Source: Nocardioides sp. Root140 (GTDB taxonomy: Bacteria; Actinomycetota; Actinomycetes; Propionibacteriales; Nocardioidaceae). Taken from it: 64,000 nt of DNA. A program made the position numbers and the translations under genes. The stretch's first letter is position 1, and each line of letters starts with the position of its first letter. This document shows, piece by piece, positions 29,216-38,227 of the stretch. The notes under the pieces were generated by a model. The model saw nothing but the letters and a program-made list of their open reading frames with translations. It was not told where the DNA came from and made no database searches. Location: the NCBI RefSeq assembly GCF_001426745.1, contig NZ_LMFI01000001.1, forward strand, positions 844,000 through 907,999, given 5' to 3'.

Positions 29216-30361
29216 GTGGCGATCGAACCCGACATCAAGGACTGGACCTGGGTCCTCGACGAGGCCTGCCCGGAGTGCGGTTTCGACAGTGCAGGCGTCG
29301 ACGTGGAGTCCCTGGGTGCCTCCGTGCGCACCAACGCCGAGGGCTGGCGGGTCGTGCTCGCCGACGATGCTTCAGCGCTGTCGCGACGGCCGTCCGAGAC
29401 GGTCTGGTCTCCCTTGGAGTACGCCTGCCACGTGCGCGACGTGCACCTCGTCTTCGGTGAGCGACTCCGCTCCATGCTCGGCGAGGACGACCCGCTCTTC
29501 GCCAACTGGGACCAGGACGAGGCCGCCGTGGACAGCGACTACCTCGCCCAGGACCCGACGCGGGTCTCTCGCGAACTGGTCGCAGCGGCCGATGCGGTCG
29601 CCGCGACGTACGACGCGGTCGCGGGGGAGAAGTGGGACCGCACCGGACGCCGCAGCAACGGCTCGTTCTTCACGGTCGCCTCGATCGGTCGCTACCACCT
29701 GCACGACGTCGTCCATCACCTCCACGACGTCGGGCACGACGCGCGGCTGGCCACGGTCGCGGCGTACGACGCGCATGCGGCTGCCTACGCGTCGGCCTCG
29801 GCGGCGATGCCCGACAACGTGGCCGACGAGATCGCCTGGTTCTCCGATGCTGTCGCCTCGGCCACCGGAGCCGGCGGACGGGTGCTCGAGATCGGCACCG
29901 GCGGTGGACGCGACGCACTGGCCCTGGAAGCCGCCGGAGTTCGCGTGCGCCGCACCGACGTCTCGTCGCGCTTCGTCGACCTGTTGCGCGACGCCGGGCA
30001 CGAGGCCGAGCGGATCGACCCGCTCGTCGACGACCTGGCCGACCACGTGACCGGCCTGCCGTACGACGGGGTGTGGGCCCACGCCAGCCTGCTGCACGTC
30101 GCGCGCGACCACTTGTTCCAGGTCGTACGCCGACTCGCGGAGGCCACCCGCGTCGGCGGCACCCTGCACGTCGCGCTGAAGGAGGGCGACGGAGAGGCCT
30201 GGTCGACGCACGGCACCATCGAGGCACCGCGTCACTTCGTGTTCTGGCGGGAGGCGCCTCTGCGTTCCGTGCTGGAGGACGCCGGCTGGCGCGTCGACGA
30301 GGTGCGCCACGAGGACGGTGGCGGCCAGCCCTGGCTCATCGTGAGGGGGCACCGGCGATGA
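29216..30361 (+). CDS. DinB-like domain fused to a class I SAM methyltransferase
   Basis: A 381-residue fusion. Residues 1 to about 175 form a DinB/mycothiol-transferase-like four-helix domain ('SPLEYACHVRDVHLVFGERLRSML', 'SIGRYHLHDVVHHLHDV'; the His residues in 'CHVRDVH' and 'HLHDVVHH' are candidate metal ligands). Residues about 185-381 form a methyltransferase: 'GGRVLEIGTGGGRDALALEAAGVRVRRTDVSS', 'VWAHASLLHVARDHL', 'ATRVGGTLHVALKEG'. The GTG start at 29216 follows a gap after the opposing GNAT gene; its stop overlaps DUF3046 (ATGA). Substrate unknown; DinB domains often serve thiol transfer. Confidence 0.82.
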   Translation: MAIEPDIKDWTWVLDEACPECGFDSAGVDVESLGASVRTNAEGWRVVLADDASALSRRPSETVWSPLEYACHVRDVHLVFGERLRSMLGEDDPLFANWDQDEAAVDSDYLAQDPTRVSRELVAAADAVAATYDAVAGEKWDRTGRRSNGSFFTVASIGRYHLHDVVHHLHDVGHDARLATVAAYDAHAAAYASASAAMPDNVADEIAWFSDAVASATGAGGRVLEIGTGGGRDALALEAAGVRVRRTDVSSRFVDLLRDAGHEAERIDPLVDDLADHVTGLPYDGVWAHASLLHVARDHLFQVVRRLAEATRVGGTLHVALKEGDGEAWSTHGTIEAPRHFVFWREAPLRSVLEDAGWRVDEVRHEDGGGQPWLIVRGHRR

Positions 30362-30552
30362 GGCACACGGAGTTCTGGAGCCGCATGGAGCGGGCGCTGG
30401 GCAGCGGTTACGCGCGCTCGTGGGCCGAGCAGCACGTGATCGGCGAGCTGGGTTCGCGCACCGTGGTCGAGGCGTTGTCGGCGGGGGAGTCGCCCAAACA
30501 GGTCTGGGAAGCGGTCTGGCGCACGCTCGACCTGCCGTTGCGCGACAAGTGA
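30358..30552 (+). CDS. DUF3046 protein
   Basis: A 64-residue protein: 'RHTEFWSRMERALGSGYARSWAEQHVIGELGSRTVVEALSAGESPKQVWEAVWRTLDLP'. This is the short, single-domain DUF3046 family found next to recA/recX in many actinobacteria (Rv2738c in M. tuberculosis). It overlaps the fusion gene by 4 bp and lies before the SOS-controlled recA. Function unknown; Trp/Arg-rich helices suggest protein or DNA contact. Confidence 0.9.
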   Translation: MRHTEFWSRMERALGSGYARSWAEQHVIGELGSRTVVEALSAGESPKQVWEAVWRTLDLPLRDK

Positions 30553-30599
30553 AAAGCTCCGATCACCTGTTCGATTCCCCGCCTGCGTGTCGCGCTTGA

Positions 30600-30615
30600 T
30601 CGAACGTCTGTTCGG
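30600..30615 (+). promoter_or_regulatory. LexA (SOS) box of recA
   Basis: TCGAACGTCTGTTCGG fits the actinobacterial SOS box TCGAAC-N4-GTTCGA with one end mismatch. It lies about 125 bp before the recA ATG, so recA (and recX) should be induced by DNA damage. Confidence 0.88.
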
Positions 30616-30740
30616 GCTAGTGTGAACGTCGTCGGCCGGGGTTCTCCACAGCCCTGCAGGTGGTCGGCACCCATTGTCGGTGGCCCGGTCTAACGTCCGG
30701 GACAACACATCGACCACAGACTCGACAAGGACGGACCATC

Positions 30741-31774
<1,034 letters not shown>

Positions 31775-31775
<1 letters not shown>

Positions 31776-32635
31776 TGGTCGGTCCCGGCCCTTCGAGCGC
31801 GGGGCCGCCGCCCGAGTGGGCGGTGGCGCCCGAGGGCGAGCGGGCTCTCGAGCCGGATCGCCAGGAGCAGCCCGCCTGGCAGGGTGACGTGGGCGACGGG
31901 GTCGAGGCGTGGCTGCGCGCCGTGGCCGCCGGCGAGATCACCGCGTCCCCGGACGCGGAACCGCCCGGCGGCACGGAACGGCCCGGCGGAGCCGAGCGGC
32001 ACCGAGGTGCGGGGCGGCCGCGGGGCACCAAGCGGTCCCGCCGTGCCGGGCAGTCGAACGGTCAGGAGCAGACCGCGAGTGGACTGGCCCCCGATGACGA
32101 CGGGTCGGGCGACGAGGCAGACCACGAGGCGGTGGCCCGCAAGATCCTGCTCGACCAGCTCACCGGGCAGGCTCGCAGCCGCAAGGAGCTCGCCGACCGT
32201 CTGGCGAAGAAGAACGTCCCCGACGAGATCGCCGGCGCGCTCCTCGACCGCTTCGAGGAGGTCGGCCTGATCGACGACGAGGCCTTCGCCCGCTCCTGGA
32301 TCGCCTCGCGCCAGCCAGGCAAGGGGTTGGCCCGTCGTGCCCTGGCCCAGGAGCTGCGCCGCAAGGGCATCGACGACCTCGTCGCCCGGGAGGCCCTCGA
32401 CGAGATCGACCCCGACGACGAGGACGACGCGGCCCGGCGCCTGGTCCGCAAGAAACTGCGCACCATGCAGGGCCTCGATCGGGTCAAGGCGACCCGGCGG
32501 CTGGTCGGCATGCTGGCCCGCAAGGGCTACCCGCCGGGCATGGCGTTCTCCGTCGTCCGCGACGAGCTCGCCGCCGCCGACCAGGTCGACGTCGACGATG
32601 ACGACCCGGTCGGTGAAACTCCCCGCGACTGGTGA
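31775..32635 (+). CDS. recX: RecA regulator RecX
   Basis: A 286-residue RecX. The N-terminal 95-100 residues are low-complexity (Pro/Gly/Arg/Glu) and poorly conserved; the family domain begins near 'ARKILLDQLTGQARSRKELADRLAKKNVPDEIAGALLDRFEEVGLIDDEAFARSWI' and continues with three RecX helical repeats to 'RKGYPPGMAFSVVRDEL'. RecX limits RecA filament growth. Start overlaps the recA stop by one base (TGATG). It ends 1 bp before the opposing protease gene. Confidence 0.93.
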
Positions 32636-32636
32636 G

Positions 32637-33437
32637 TCAGATCGAGACCCCGTACGCCTCGTCGTAGAAGGCCGCACGAATGTAGGCCGGCTTGAGGTAG
32701 GCGAAGCCGTCGTCACCCCACGAGGTGCCCCAGCTGTTGCGGGCGATGAAGCGGCCGTCGCTGCGGTAGCCCACGATCGCGATCGCGTGGCCGCCGCGCA
32801 CGGTGTTCGGCTTGAACGTGTCCACCTTGCCGTTCGTGGCGGTGGCGTTGTCCCACGACTCGTCGACCAGGAAGGCGGCCAGGATCGGTCCCTGCTCGGC
32901 CAGCCAGGTCTTCCAGTGGGTCAGGTTCAGCCGCAGGTTGTAGTACGCCGAGATCTTGCGGCGGGCGCAGCTGGCGTAGAAGACGTTCTCGCGTCCGGGG
33001 AACATCGTCGCGCCGAGGTGGAAGGGCAGGTCCTTCTCGCGGGCCACACCCTGCTTGCGGGCCACGTCCAGGGCGGCCTTGAGCGACGTACCGGCCTCCT
33101 CGATGAAGCTCTGCGGCCGTGTCGTGAACTCGTCGGTCTCCTTGGAGGCCATCCACACGTGCCGTGCCGAGAGCTGCAGCGTCTTGGTGGCCTTCCTGGC
33201 CTTGACGAGGTGCCAGCGGGCGACGCCGTCGGCGGTGGCCCATCCGACGCAGGACCCTGTTGACTCCTGGTCGTGGATGCCCCACCAGGACTCACGAAGG
33301 TCGATGCTGGCGGGCAGGGCGGCGGGGGCGCCGAGGGCTCCGGCGTCGCGGGAGTCGTCGAAGTTCCAGTCCGCGGTCGTGCCGGTCGAGGGCAGCACGT
33401 TGCAGACGAAGTGATCGGTGTCGGGGTTGGTGGTCAT
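32637..33437 (-). CDS. Papain-type (C1) cysteine peptidase
   Basis: A 266-residue papain-fold protein. 'HDQESTGSCVGWA' holds the oxyanion Gln57 and catalytic Cys63; 'RGGHAIAIVGY' holds His217; 'ARNSWGTSWGDDGFAYL' holds Asn234. All residues of an active C1 peptidase are present. It lacks a clear signal peptide and the usual N-terminal prodomain is replaced by about 45 residues ('NPDTDHFVCNVLPSTGTTADWNFDD'). The ATG at 33437 lacks a strong ribosome site; a start a few codons upstream is possible. It ends 1 bp from recX on the other strand. Such proteases are scarce in bacteria; substrate unknown. Confidence 0.85.
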   Translation of the reverse strand: MTTNPDTDHFVCNVLPSTGTTADWNFDDSRDAGALGAPAALPASIDLRESWWGIHDQESTGSCVGWATADGVARWHLVKARKATKTLQLSARHVWMASKETDEFTTRPQSFIEEAGTSLKAALDVARKQGVAREKDLPFHLGATMFPGRENVFYASCARRKISAYYNLRLNLTHWKTWLAEQGPILAAFLVDESWDNATATNGKVDTFKPNTVRGGHAIAIVGYRSDGRFIARNSWGTSWGDDGFAYLKPAYIRAAFYDEAYGVSI

Positions 33438-33496
33438 ACCGCAGAGGAGGACGGCCGCGCTCGGCCTGATACCGACTGATGGCCTAGCCTCGGGGC

Positions 33497-34207
33497 ATGC
33501 CCGAGACCGTGCACGTCGTCGTGCAGTACGGCGGCCGTGACCTGGCCGGCGTGATCCGAGGTGACGAGTCGTGGTCGGCCGCGGCGAAACGGCTGGCGGC
33601 CACGATGAGCGGAGAGCCGGCGGCACTGGACCTCTCCGGCACCGACAAGCGTTTCGTCGTCGATCCCGACCTCCGGGTGGGGCTGCGGTCGATGACTCGC
33701 GGAGACCTTCCCGACGTGGCCCGCTGGCGCGCCGCGGACCACGTGAACCGCTGGTGGTCCGACGACGGTTCGCCGGATCTTGCGACCGTGACCGAGAAGT
33801 ATGGCCCGCACATCGACGGCACCACTCCCACCCGGATGTGGGTGGTCGAGGCCAACGGCCGCTCGGTCGGCTTCGTGCAGGACTACCGTCTCTCCGACTA
33901 TCCCGACTTCGCGCTGCTCACCCCCGATCCGGAGGCGATCGGCGTGGACTACGCGATCGGCGAGGAGGCCTGGGTCGGCAAGGGCCTCGGATCGCGGATG
34001 CTCTGGGCATGGCTGCTGCGCACCCGGCACCGGTTCCCCGACGCGGCAACCTTCTTCGCGGCGCCCGACCACCGCAACCTGGCGTCGCTGCGCGTCCTGG
34101 AGAAGGTCGGCTTCACCCAGGGCACCTGGTTCGACGAGCCGCAGTCCGACGGGTCCAGTGCCACGGTGGTCGGGTGCACCCTCGACGTACGGCGGGTCCT
34201 GGGCTAG
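33497..34207 (+). CDS. GNAT acetyltransferase, AAC(6')/siderophore-type
   Basis: A 236-residue protein with an N-terminal extension (about 1-55), then a GNAT domain: 'LRSMTRGDLPDVARWRAADHVNRWW', 'RMWVVEANGRSVGFVQDYRLSDYPDFA', 'IGVDYAIGEEAWVGKGLGSRMLWAWL' and 'FAAPDHRNLASLRVLEKVGFTQG'. The pattern 'VDYAIGEEAWVGKGLGS' matches the aminoglycoside-6-acetyltransferase/IucB-MbtK branch. Natural substrate unknown. Its stop overlaps a 160-bp inverted-repeat element. Confidence 0.83.
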   Translation: MPETVHVVVQYGGRDLAGVIRGDESWSAAAKRLAATMSGEPAALDLSGTDKRFVVDPDLRVGLRSMTRGDLPDVARWRAADHVNRWWSDDGSPDLATVTEKYGPHIDGTTPTRMWVVEANGRSVGFVQDYRLSDYPDFALLTPDPEAIGVDYAIGEEAWVGKGLGSRMLWAWLLRTRHRFPDAATFFAAPDHRNLASLRVLEKVGFTQGTWFDEPQSDGSSATVVGCTLDVRRVLG

Positions 34208-34367
34208 CGCCGTGGGTCCGAAGTCGTTGTGCGCTTGGCGCACCCCGGGCACGCACCTCGCTGCGTTGTCAGAGACTTGACGGCCTGGCGGCCGCCTTCG
34301 CTCCTCCGCCTTGCGATGCACGCCCCCGGAGCACGACAACCATCACAGGACCTCGGACCCACGGCGC
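34207..34367. repeat. 160-bp element with 15-bp terminal inverted repeats
   Basis: GCGCCGTGGGTCCGA (34207-34221) and TCGGACCCACGGCGC (34353-34367) are perfect inverted repeats 131 bp apart. Nearly complementary pieces lie just inside (GTCGTTGTGC at 34223, GCACGACAAC at 34331). The 184-bp gap holds no gene. It may be a MITE-like element or a long-stem terminator for the GNAT gene. Confidence 0.75.
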
Positions 34368-34391
34368 CAGCGACTCGTTAGTCTCTTCCCC

Positions 34392-35249
34392 ATGGCCACG
34401 ACCGAGTCCTTCCACGACCTCCTCCGGGTGCCTGCGGGTGCCGTCGACCTGGGTGACATCGACCCGCACGGCAAGCCCGGGTTCGATGACGACAAGGCGG
34501 CCGGCGAGGCCGCACTCGCGGAGCTCGGCCCGGAGCTGGCCGAGCTCCAGGAGCAGTTGTTCGCCGAGCGCACCACCGACAGCAAGCGGCGGATCCTGCT
34601 GGTGCTGCAGGGCATGGACACCTCCGGCAAGGGCGGTGTGCTGCGCCACGCCGTCGGCCTGGCCGACCCGCAGGGAGTCCGGATCACCTCGTTCAAGGCG
34701 CCCACCGAGGAGGAGCTCGAGCACGACTTCCTCTGGCGGATCCGCAACGCGGTCCCGTCTCCGGGCTACATCGGGGTCTTCGACCGCTCCCACTACGAGG
34801 ACGTGCTGATCGGCCGGGTCCGCGAGCTGGTCAAGCCTGCGGAGATCGAGAAGCGCTACGACGCGATCAACGCCTTCGAGCAGAAGCTGGCCGACGACGG
34901 CGTCACGCTCGTCAAGTGCATGCTGCACATCTCCGCCGACGAGCAGAAGGAACGCCTGCTGGCCAGGCTCGACGACCCGACGAAGTACTGGAAGTTCAAC
35001 CCGGGCGACATCGACGAACGAGCCCAGTGGCCGGCGTACCAGCAGGCCTATGAGACCGCGATCGAGCGCACCAACACCGAGACGGCTCCGTGGCACGTCG
35101 TCCCGGCCGACCGCAGGTGGTACCGCAACCTCGCCGTCGCGCGACTGCTGGTGGAGGCGTTGCAGGGACTCGACCTGGCCTGGCCCGCGGCCGACTTCGA
35201 CATCGAGGAGCAGAAGGCCCGCCTCGAGGACGAAGCCCCGCTGACGTGA
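34392..35249 (+). CDS. Polyphosphate kinase 2 family protein
   Basis: A 285-residue PPK2. Walker A 'GMDTSGKG' at residues 74-81, Walker B 'DRSHYED' at 131-137, lid 'RLDDPTKYWKFNPGDIDERAQW', and 'PWHVVPADRRWYRNL' near the end are diagnostic. It moves phosphate between polyphosphate and nucleotides (AMP/ADP); the direction and base cannot be fixed from sequence. It ends in a GTGA overlap with the HipA-like gene, so the three genes form one operon. Confidence 0.92.
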   Translation: MATTESFHDLLRVPAGAVDLGDIDPHGKPGFDDDKAAGEAALAELGPELAELQEQLFAERTTDSKRRILLVLQGMDTSGKGGVLRHAVGLADPQGVRITSFKAPTEEELEHDFLWRIRNAVPSPGYIGVFDRSHYEDVLIGRVRELVKPAEIEKRYDAINAFEQKLADDGVTLVKCMLHISADEQKERLLARLDDPTKYWKFNPGDIDERAQWPAYQQAYETAIERTNTETAPWHVVPADRRWYRNLAVARLLVEALQGLDLAWPAADFDIEEQKARLEDEAPLT

Positions 35250-36010
35250 TCGAGACAGTCCCCGTCACCCGCTATGTCACGCCGCTGCGCGAGGGCGGCT
35301 CACTCCCCGGAGTCGTCGAGGCCGGCGACCTGGGCACCTACGTCTGCAAGTTCCGCGGCGCCGGACAGGGCCTTCGCGTCCTGGTCGCCGAGGTCATCGT
35401 CGGTGAGCTGGCCCGACGCATCGGCCTGGCCACCCCGCGCCTCGTCGCACTCGACCTGACCGGCGACATCGCCCGCTACGAGGCCGACGAGGAGGTCCAG
35501 GACCTCCTCAACGCCAGCCTCGGGCTCAACCTCGGCGTCGACTTCCTGCCCGGCTCCTTCGGGTACGACGGACAGGCCGAGACCGATCCGGCCCTGGCCG
35601 CGAAGATCGTCTGGCTCGACGCCTTCACCGCCAACGTCGACCGCAGCTGGCGCAACCCCAACCTCCTGGTCTGGCACGGCGAGCTCTGGGTGATCGACCA
35701 TGGGGCCGCGTTGTACTTCCACCATGCCTGGGGCGGTGGCGTCACGGACCCGGCCCGGTTCGCGGCGCAGCCGTGGGACCCCTCCGACCATGTCCTGCTC
35801 GAGCGTGCAGGTGACCTCGCGAAGGCGGACATCGAGATCAGCAACATCCTCGACGAGTCGGTGCTCGCCGAGGTGGTCGCCGACGTGCCCGACGCCTGGC
35901 TCGACCCGGTGCCCGGTGCGGAAGACCCGGCGGCCGTGCGGTCGGCGTACGTCAGGTTCCTGACCGCACGCCTGACCACCCGGCAGTGGCTCCCCGGGGC
36001 GACGTCGTGA
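35246..36010 (+). CDS. HipA-like kinase-domain protein
   Basis: A 254-residue protein with the HipA-like kinase core found in DUF3037-paired proteins: 'TYVCKFRGAGQGLRVLVAEVIVGELARRIGLATPRLVALDL' (candidate Lys for ATP), 'KIVWLDAFTANVDRSWRNPNLLVWHGELWVIDHGAALYFHH' (catalytic Asp near 'DAFTANVDRSWRNPNL', metal Asp in 'VIDHG'). It is shorter than classical HipA (about 440 residues) and has no HipB antitoxin beside it. GTGA overlaps join it to ppk2 and DUF3037. A serine kinase role is inferred; the target is unknown. Confidence 0.83.
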   Translation: MIETVPVTRYVTPLREGGSLPGVVEAGDLGTYVCKFRGAGQGLRVLVAEVIVGELARRIGLATPRLVALDLTGDIARYEADEEVQDLLNASLGLNLGVDFLPGSFGYDGQAETDPALAAKIVWLDAFTANVDRSWRNPNLLVWHGELWVIDHGAALYFHHAWGGGVTDPARFAAQPWDPSDHVLLERAGDLAKADIEISNILDESVLAEVVADVPDAWLDPVPGAEDPAAVRSAYVRFLTARLTTRQWLPGATS

Positions 36011-36387
36011 GCGCGCTCGCCTACCAGTACGTCGTCCTGAGGTGCGTCCCACGCGTGGAGCGCGAGGAGTTCGTCAACGTCGGGGTGGTGGTCTACTGCC
36101 AGGCCACCGACTTCCTCGACGTCGCGTGGCGCGTGGACGCCGACCGACTGCTCGCGGTGCATCCCGGACTCGACCTCGACCGGGTGTGCGCCTCGCTCGC
36201 CTTCGTCGAGGGCGTGTGCGCGGGCGCCCCTCGCGTGGGTGCGGCGGGCCAGAAGCCGATCGGCACCCGGTTCGGGTTCCTCAAGGCACCACGCAGCACG
36301 GTGATCCAGCCGGGGCCGGTGCACGGCGGCATAACCGCGGACCCCGCCCGTCAGCTCGAACGCTTGGTCACCCAGCTCGTCGGCTGA
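36007..36387 (+). CDS. DUF3037 protein
   Basis: A 126-residue protein: 'ALAYQYVVLRCVPRVEREEFVNVGVVVYCQATDFLDVAWRVD...' is the start signature of DUF3037. These proteins are commonly encoded beside HipA-like kinases. The GTG start overlaps the kinase stop. Its own stop TGA lies inside the first unit of repeat A at 36385. Function unknown; pairing suggests it modulates or is a substrate of the kinase. Confidence 0.88.
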   Translation: MSALAYQYVVLRCVPRVEREEFVNVGVVVYCQATDFLDVAWRVDADRLLAVHPGLDLDRVCASLAFVEGVCAGAPRVGAAGQKPIGTRFGFLKAPRSTVIQPGPVHGGITADPARQLERLVTQLVG

Positions 36388-36488
36388 CCCGTCGCCAGTT
36401 CGTGCCGACCCGTCGTGAGTTTCGATCGACCTGTCGCCAGTTGCAAGTGACCTGTCGCCAGTTCCAGAAACTGGCGACAGGTCGATCA
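36385..36488. repeat. Dispersed repeat A, copy 2
   Basis: Four forward units (TGACC(C/T)GTCGCCAGTT and variants at 36385, 36405, 36426, 36447) face one reverse unit (GAAACTGGCGACAGGTCGATCA, 36467-36488, described by ends). Flanking stops: DUF3037 TGA at 36385-36387, chelatase stop at 36486-36488. Both lie within or at the edge of the array. Confidence 0.85.
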
Positions 36489-37229
36489 GACGGGGACCAG
36501 CTCGACGGCGCCGACGGCGTACCGCGCCAGGATCGTGCGGGCCAGGGTCGGGTGCGCACCGAGCGGGTCGGAGACGGCGACCGCGCCGGCCTCGATCGCC
36601 AGCTCGGCGGCCCGGTCGGGCAGGAAGCCCGGTGCCAGGAAGAACGAGGCGACAGCGATGTGCCGGCGTCCCTCGGCCCGGAAGGCGCGCACGGCCTCAC
36701 CGGTCGCCGGCGGCGTGGCCGAGGCGAACGCGGCCTTGACGGGCAGCTTGTGGTGGGTGCCCCACAGTCGGGCCAGTCGACCGACTGCCTGGTTGGCCAG
36801 TGGGTCGCTGGAGCCGGCGGCGGCCAGCACCAGGGCGTCGAGCTCGCGGACCCGGGCCACCTTGAGTGCCTCGCGGAGCCGGATGTCGAGGATCTCGAGG
36901 AAGGCGGTCTCGAGACCGAGGATCTCGGTCGCACGGATCTGCAGGCCCTCGTGGCGGGCAACCTGCTCGGCCACGGCGGACGGCACGTCTACCTTGGCAT
37001 GGAAGGCGTCGCTGAGAAGGAGCGGTACGACGACGATCTCGTCGTACCCGGCCCGGACCAGCTTGTTCACGGCGGTGGCGAAGGACGGCTTGGCGAGCTC
37101 GAGGAACGCCGTCTCGATGCGCAGGTCGGGGCGCATCGCTCGGACCTCGTTGACCAGGGCGGTGATCGTCTCGGCCGAGCGGGGGTCGCGGCTTCCGTGA
37201 GCAAGGGCAATCAGAGCAGGAGCAGTCAT
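36486..37229 (-). CDS. Sirohydrochlorin chelatase-like protein (CbiX/SirB family)
   Basis: A 247-residue two-repeat CbiX/SirB-like protein. 'ALIALAHGSRDPRSAETITALVNEVRAM' holds the metal-binding His of the family; 'YDEIVVVPLLLSDAFHAKVDVPSAVAEQ' holds the second; the C-terminal half repeats the fold ('DALVLAAAGSSDPLANQAV', 'RHIAVASFFLAPGFLPDRAAEL'). It inserts iron or cobalt into sirohydrochlorin; siroheme is needed by the Sir enzyme encoded in the same cluster. It lies 78 bp downstream of cysH on the same strand. Confidence 0.87.
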   Translation of the reverse strand: MTAPALIALAHGSRDPRSAETITALVNEVRAMRPDLRIETAFLELAKPSFATAVNKLVRAGYDEIVVVPLLLSDAFHAKVDVPSAVAEQVARHEGLQIRATEILGLETAFLEILDIRLREALKVARVRELDALVLAAAGSSDPLANQAVGRLARLWGTHHKLPVKAAFASATPPATGEAVRAFRAEGRRHIAVASFFLAPGFLPDRAAELAIEAGAVAVSDPLGAHPTLARTILARYAVGAVELVPV

Positions 37230-37307
37230 GAGAACTGCCTCCCTTCACGAGCGTTGGTGAACGACGCCGTTGTCGTCTGTGGAACTAAGTGGTGTCGAGC
37301 TGACCGT

Positions 37308-38054
37308 CTACGAGTGGATCCCGCATTCGGTCTTGTTCTGACCGGCCCAGCGGCCGGAGCGTGGGTCCTCGCCGGGTGCGACGCGTGCGGTGCACGGCCA
37401 GCAGCCGATCGAGGGGTAGCCGTCGTAGACCAGAGGGTTGACCAGTACGCCGTTCTCGGCGATGTACTGCTCGACCTGCTCGTCACTCCAACGGGCGATG
37501 GGGGAGACCTTGACCTTGCCCTTCTTGGCGTCCCAGCCGATGACCGGCGCGATCACGCGGTTGTGGGTCTCCGCGCGGCGCAGCCCGGTCGCCCAGGCGT
37601 CGTAGTGCGCGAGTGAGTCCGCGAGGGGCTTGACCTTGCGGATCGCGCAGCACCGGTCGGGGTCGGTCTTGTAGAGGTCCAAGCCGTACTGAGCGTCCTG
37701 CTCGGCCACCGTGATGTCCGGCTTGATCGTGACCAGGTTGACGTCCATCGTCGCCTCGACGGCGTCGCGGGTGCCGATGGTCTCGACGAAGTGGTAGCCG
37801 GTGTCGAGGAACACGACGTCCACGCCCGGGGCGACCTTGGCGGCCAGGTGGGCGAGTACGGCGTCCCCCATGGACGAGGTCACGCAGAACTTCGAGCCGA
37901 ACGTGGCCACGGCCCATTCGATGATGTCCTCGGCGGGGGCCAGCTCGAGCTCGGCTCCGACGTGGGACACGATCTCGCGCAGCTCCTCGGGGGAGCGGTC
38001 GGCGGTGTGCGAGCCGCGGTAGGCAGCGGCCGCCGTCGTTGTTGCTGCAGTCAT
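37308..38054 (-). CDS. cysH: Assimilatory adenylyl-sulfate reductase
   Basis: A 248-residue PAPS/APS reductase. Cys135-Cys136 and Cys218-x2-Cys221 form the [4Fe-4S] motif of APS-type enzymes, and the C-terminal 'ECGIH' (Cys244) is the catalytic thiol. 'CVTSSMGDAVLAHL' is the PP-loop. It reduces APS to sulfite before the Sir enzyme. ATG 38054 overlaps the zinc-ribbon stop by 4 bp (ATGA); AGGAGG lies just before it. Gene order sir, zinc ribbon, cysH, chelatase follows the pathway. Confidence 0.93.
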   Translation of the reverse strand: MTAATTTAAAAYRGSHTADRSPEELREIVSHVGAELELAPAEDIIEWAVATFGSKFCVTSSMGDAVLAHLAAKVAPGVDVVFLDTGYHFVETIGTRDAVEATMDVNLVTIKPDITVAEQDAQYGLDLYKTDPDRCCAIRKVKPLADSLAHYDAWATGLRRAETHNRVIAPVIGWDAKKGKVKVSPIARWSDEQVEQYIAENGVLVNPLVYDGYPSIGCWPCTARVAPGEDPRSGRWAGQNKTECGIHS

Positions 38055-38212
38055 GCGCCACCTCCTGGGGTGGGTCGGATCATTCCGAGCATCTTGACGG
38101 TGAAGGCCCGAAGGCATGAGCGGCATTCCCAACCGACCTGCTCGCCCTCGTGGGGCCACAGGTTCTCGTCCCCGCAGTAGGGGCAGTGGAAGGGCTGTGC
38201 TCGCTCAGACAC
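38051..38212 (-). CDS. 53-residue zinc-ribbon protein in the sulfite operon
   Basis: Starting at GTG 38212, the protein reads 'MSERAQPFHCPYCGDENLWPH', then 'GWECRSCLRAFTVKMLG'. Cys10/Cys13 and Cys30/Cys33 form two CxxC pairs, a typical treble-clef or ribbon zinc site. It fills the gap between sir and cysH and overlaps cysH by 4 bp, with an ATGA-linked 7-codon frame (MNANARV) between it and sir. Similar small proteins between these two genes occur in other actinobacteria (family knowledge, from memory). Role unknown; perhaps coupling factor or metal carrier. Confidence 0.82.
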   Translation of the reverse strand: MSERAQPFHCPYCGDENLWPHEGEQVGWECRSCLRAFTVKMLGMIRPTPGGGA

Positions 38213-38227
38213 GGGCGTTCGCATTCA

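Noticed and set aside
30660..30740. Longer RecA starting at 30660
   Set aside because: It would add 27 unlike residues; the ribosome site and the conserved '[13 protein letters not shown]' favour ATG 30741.
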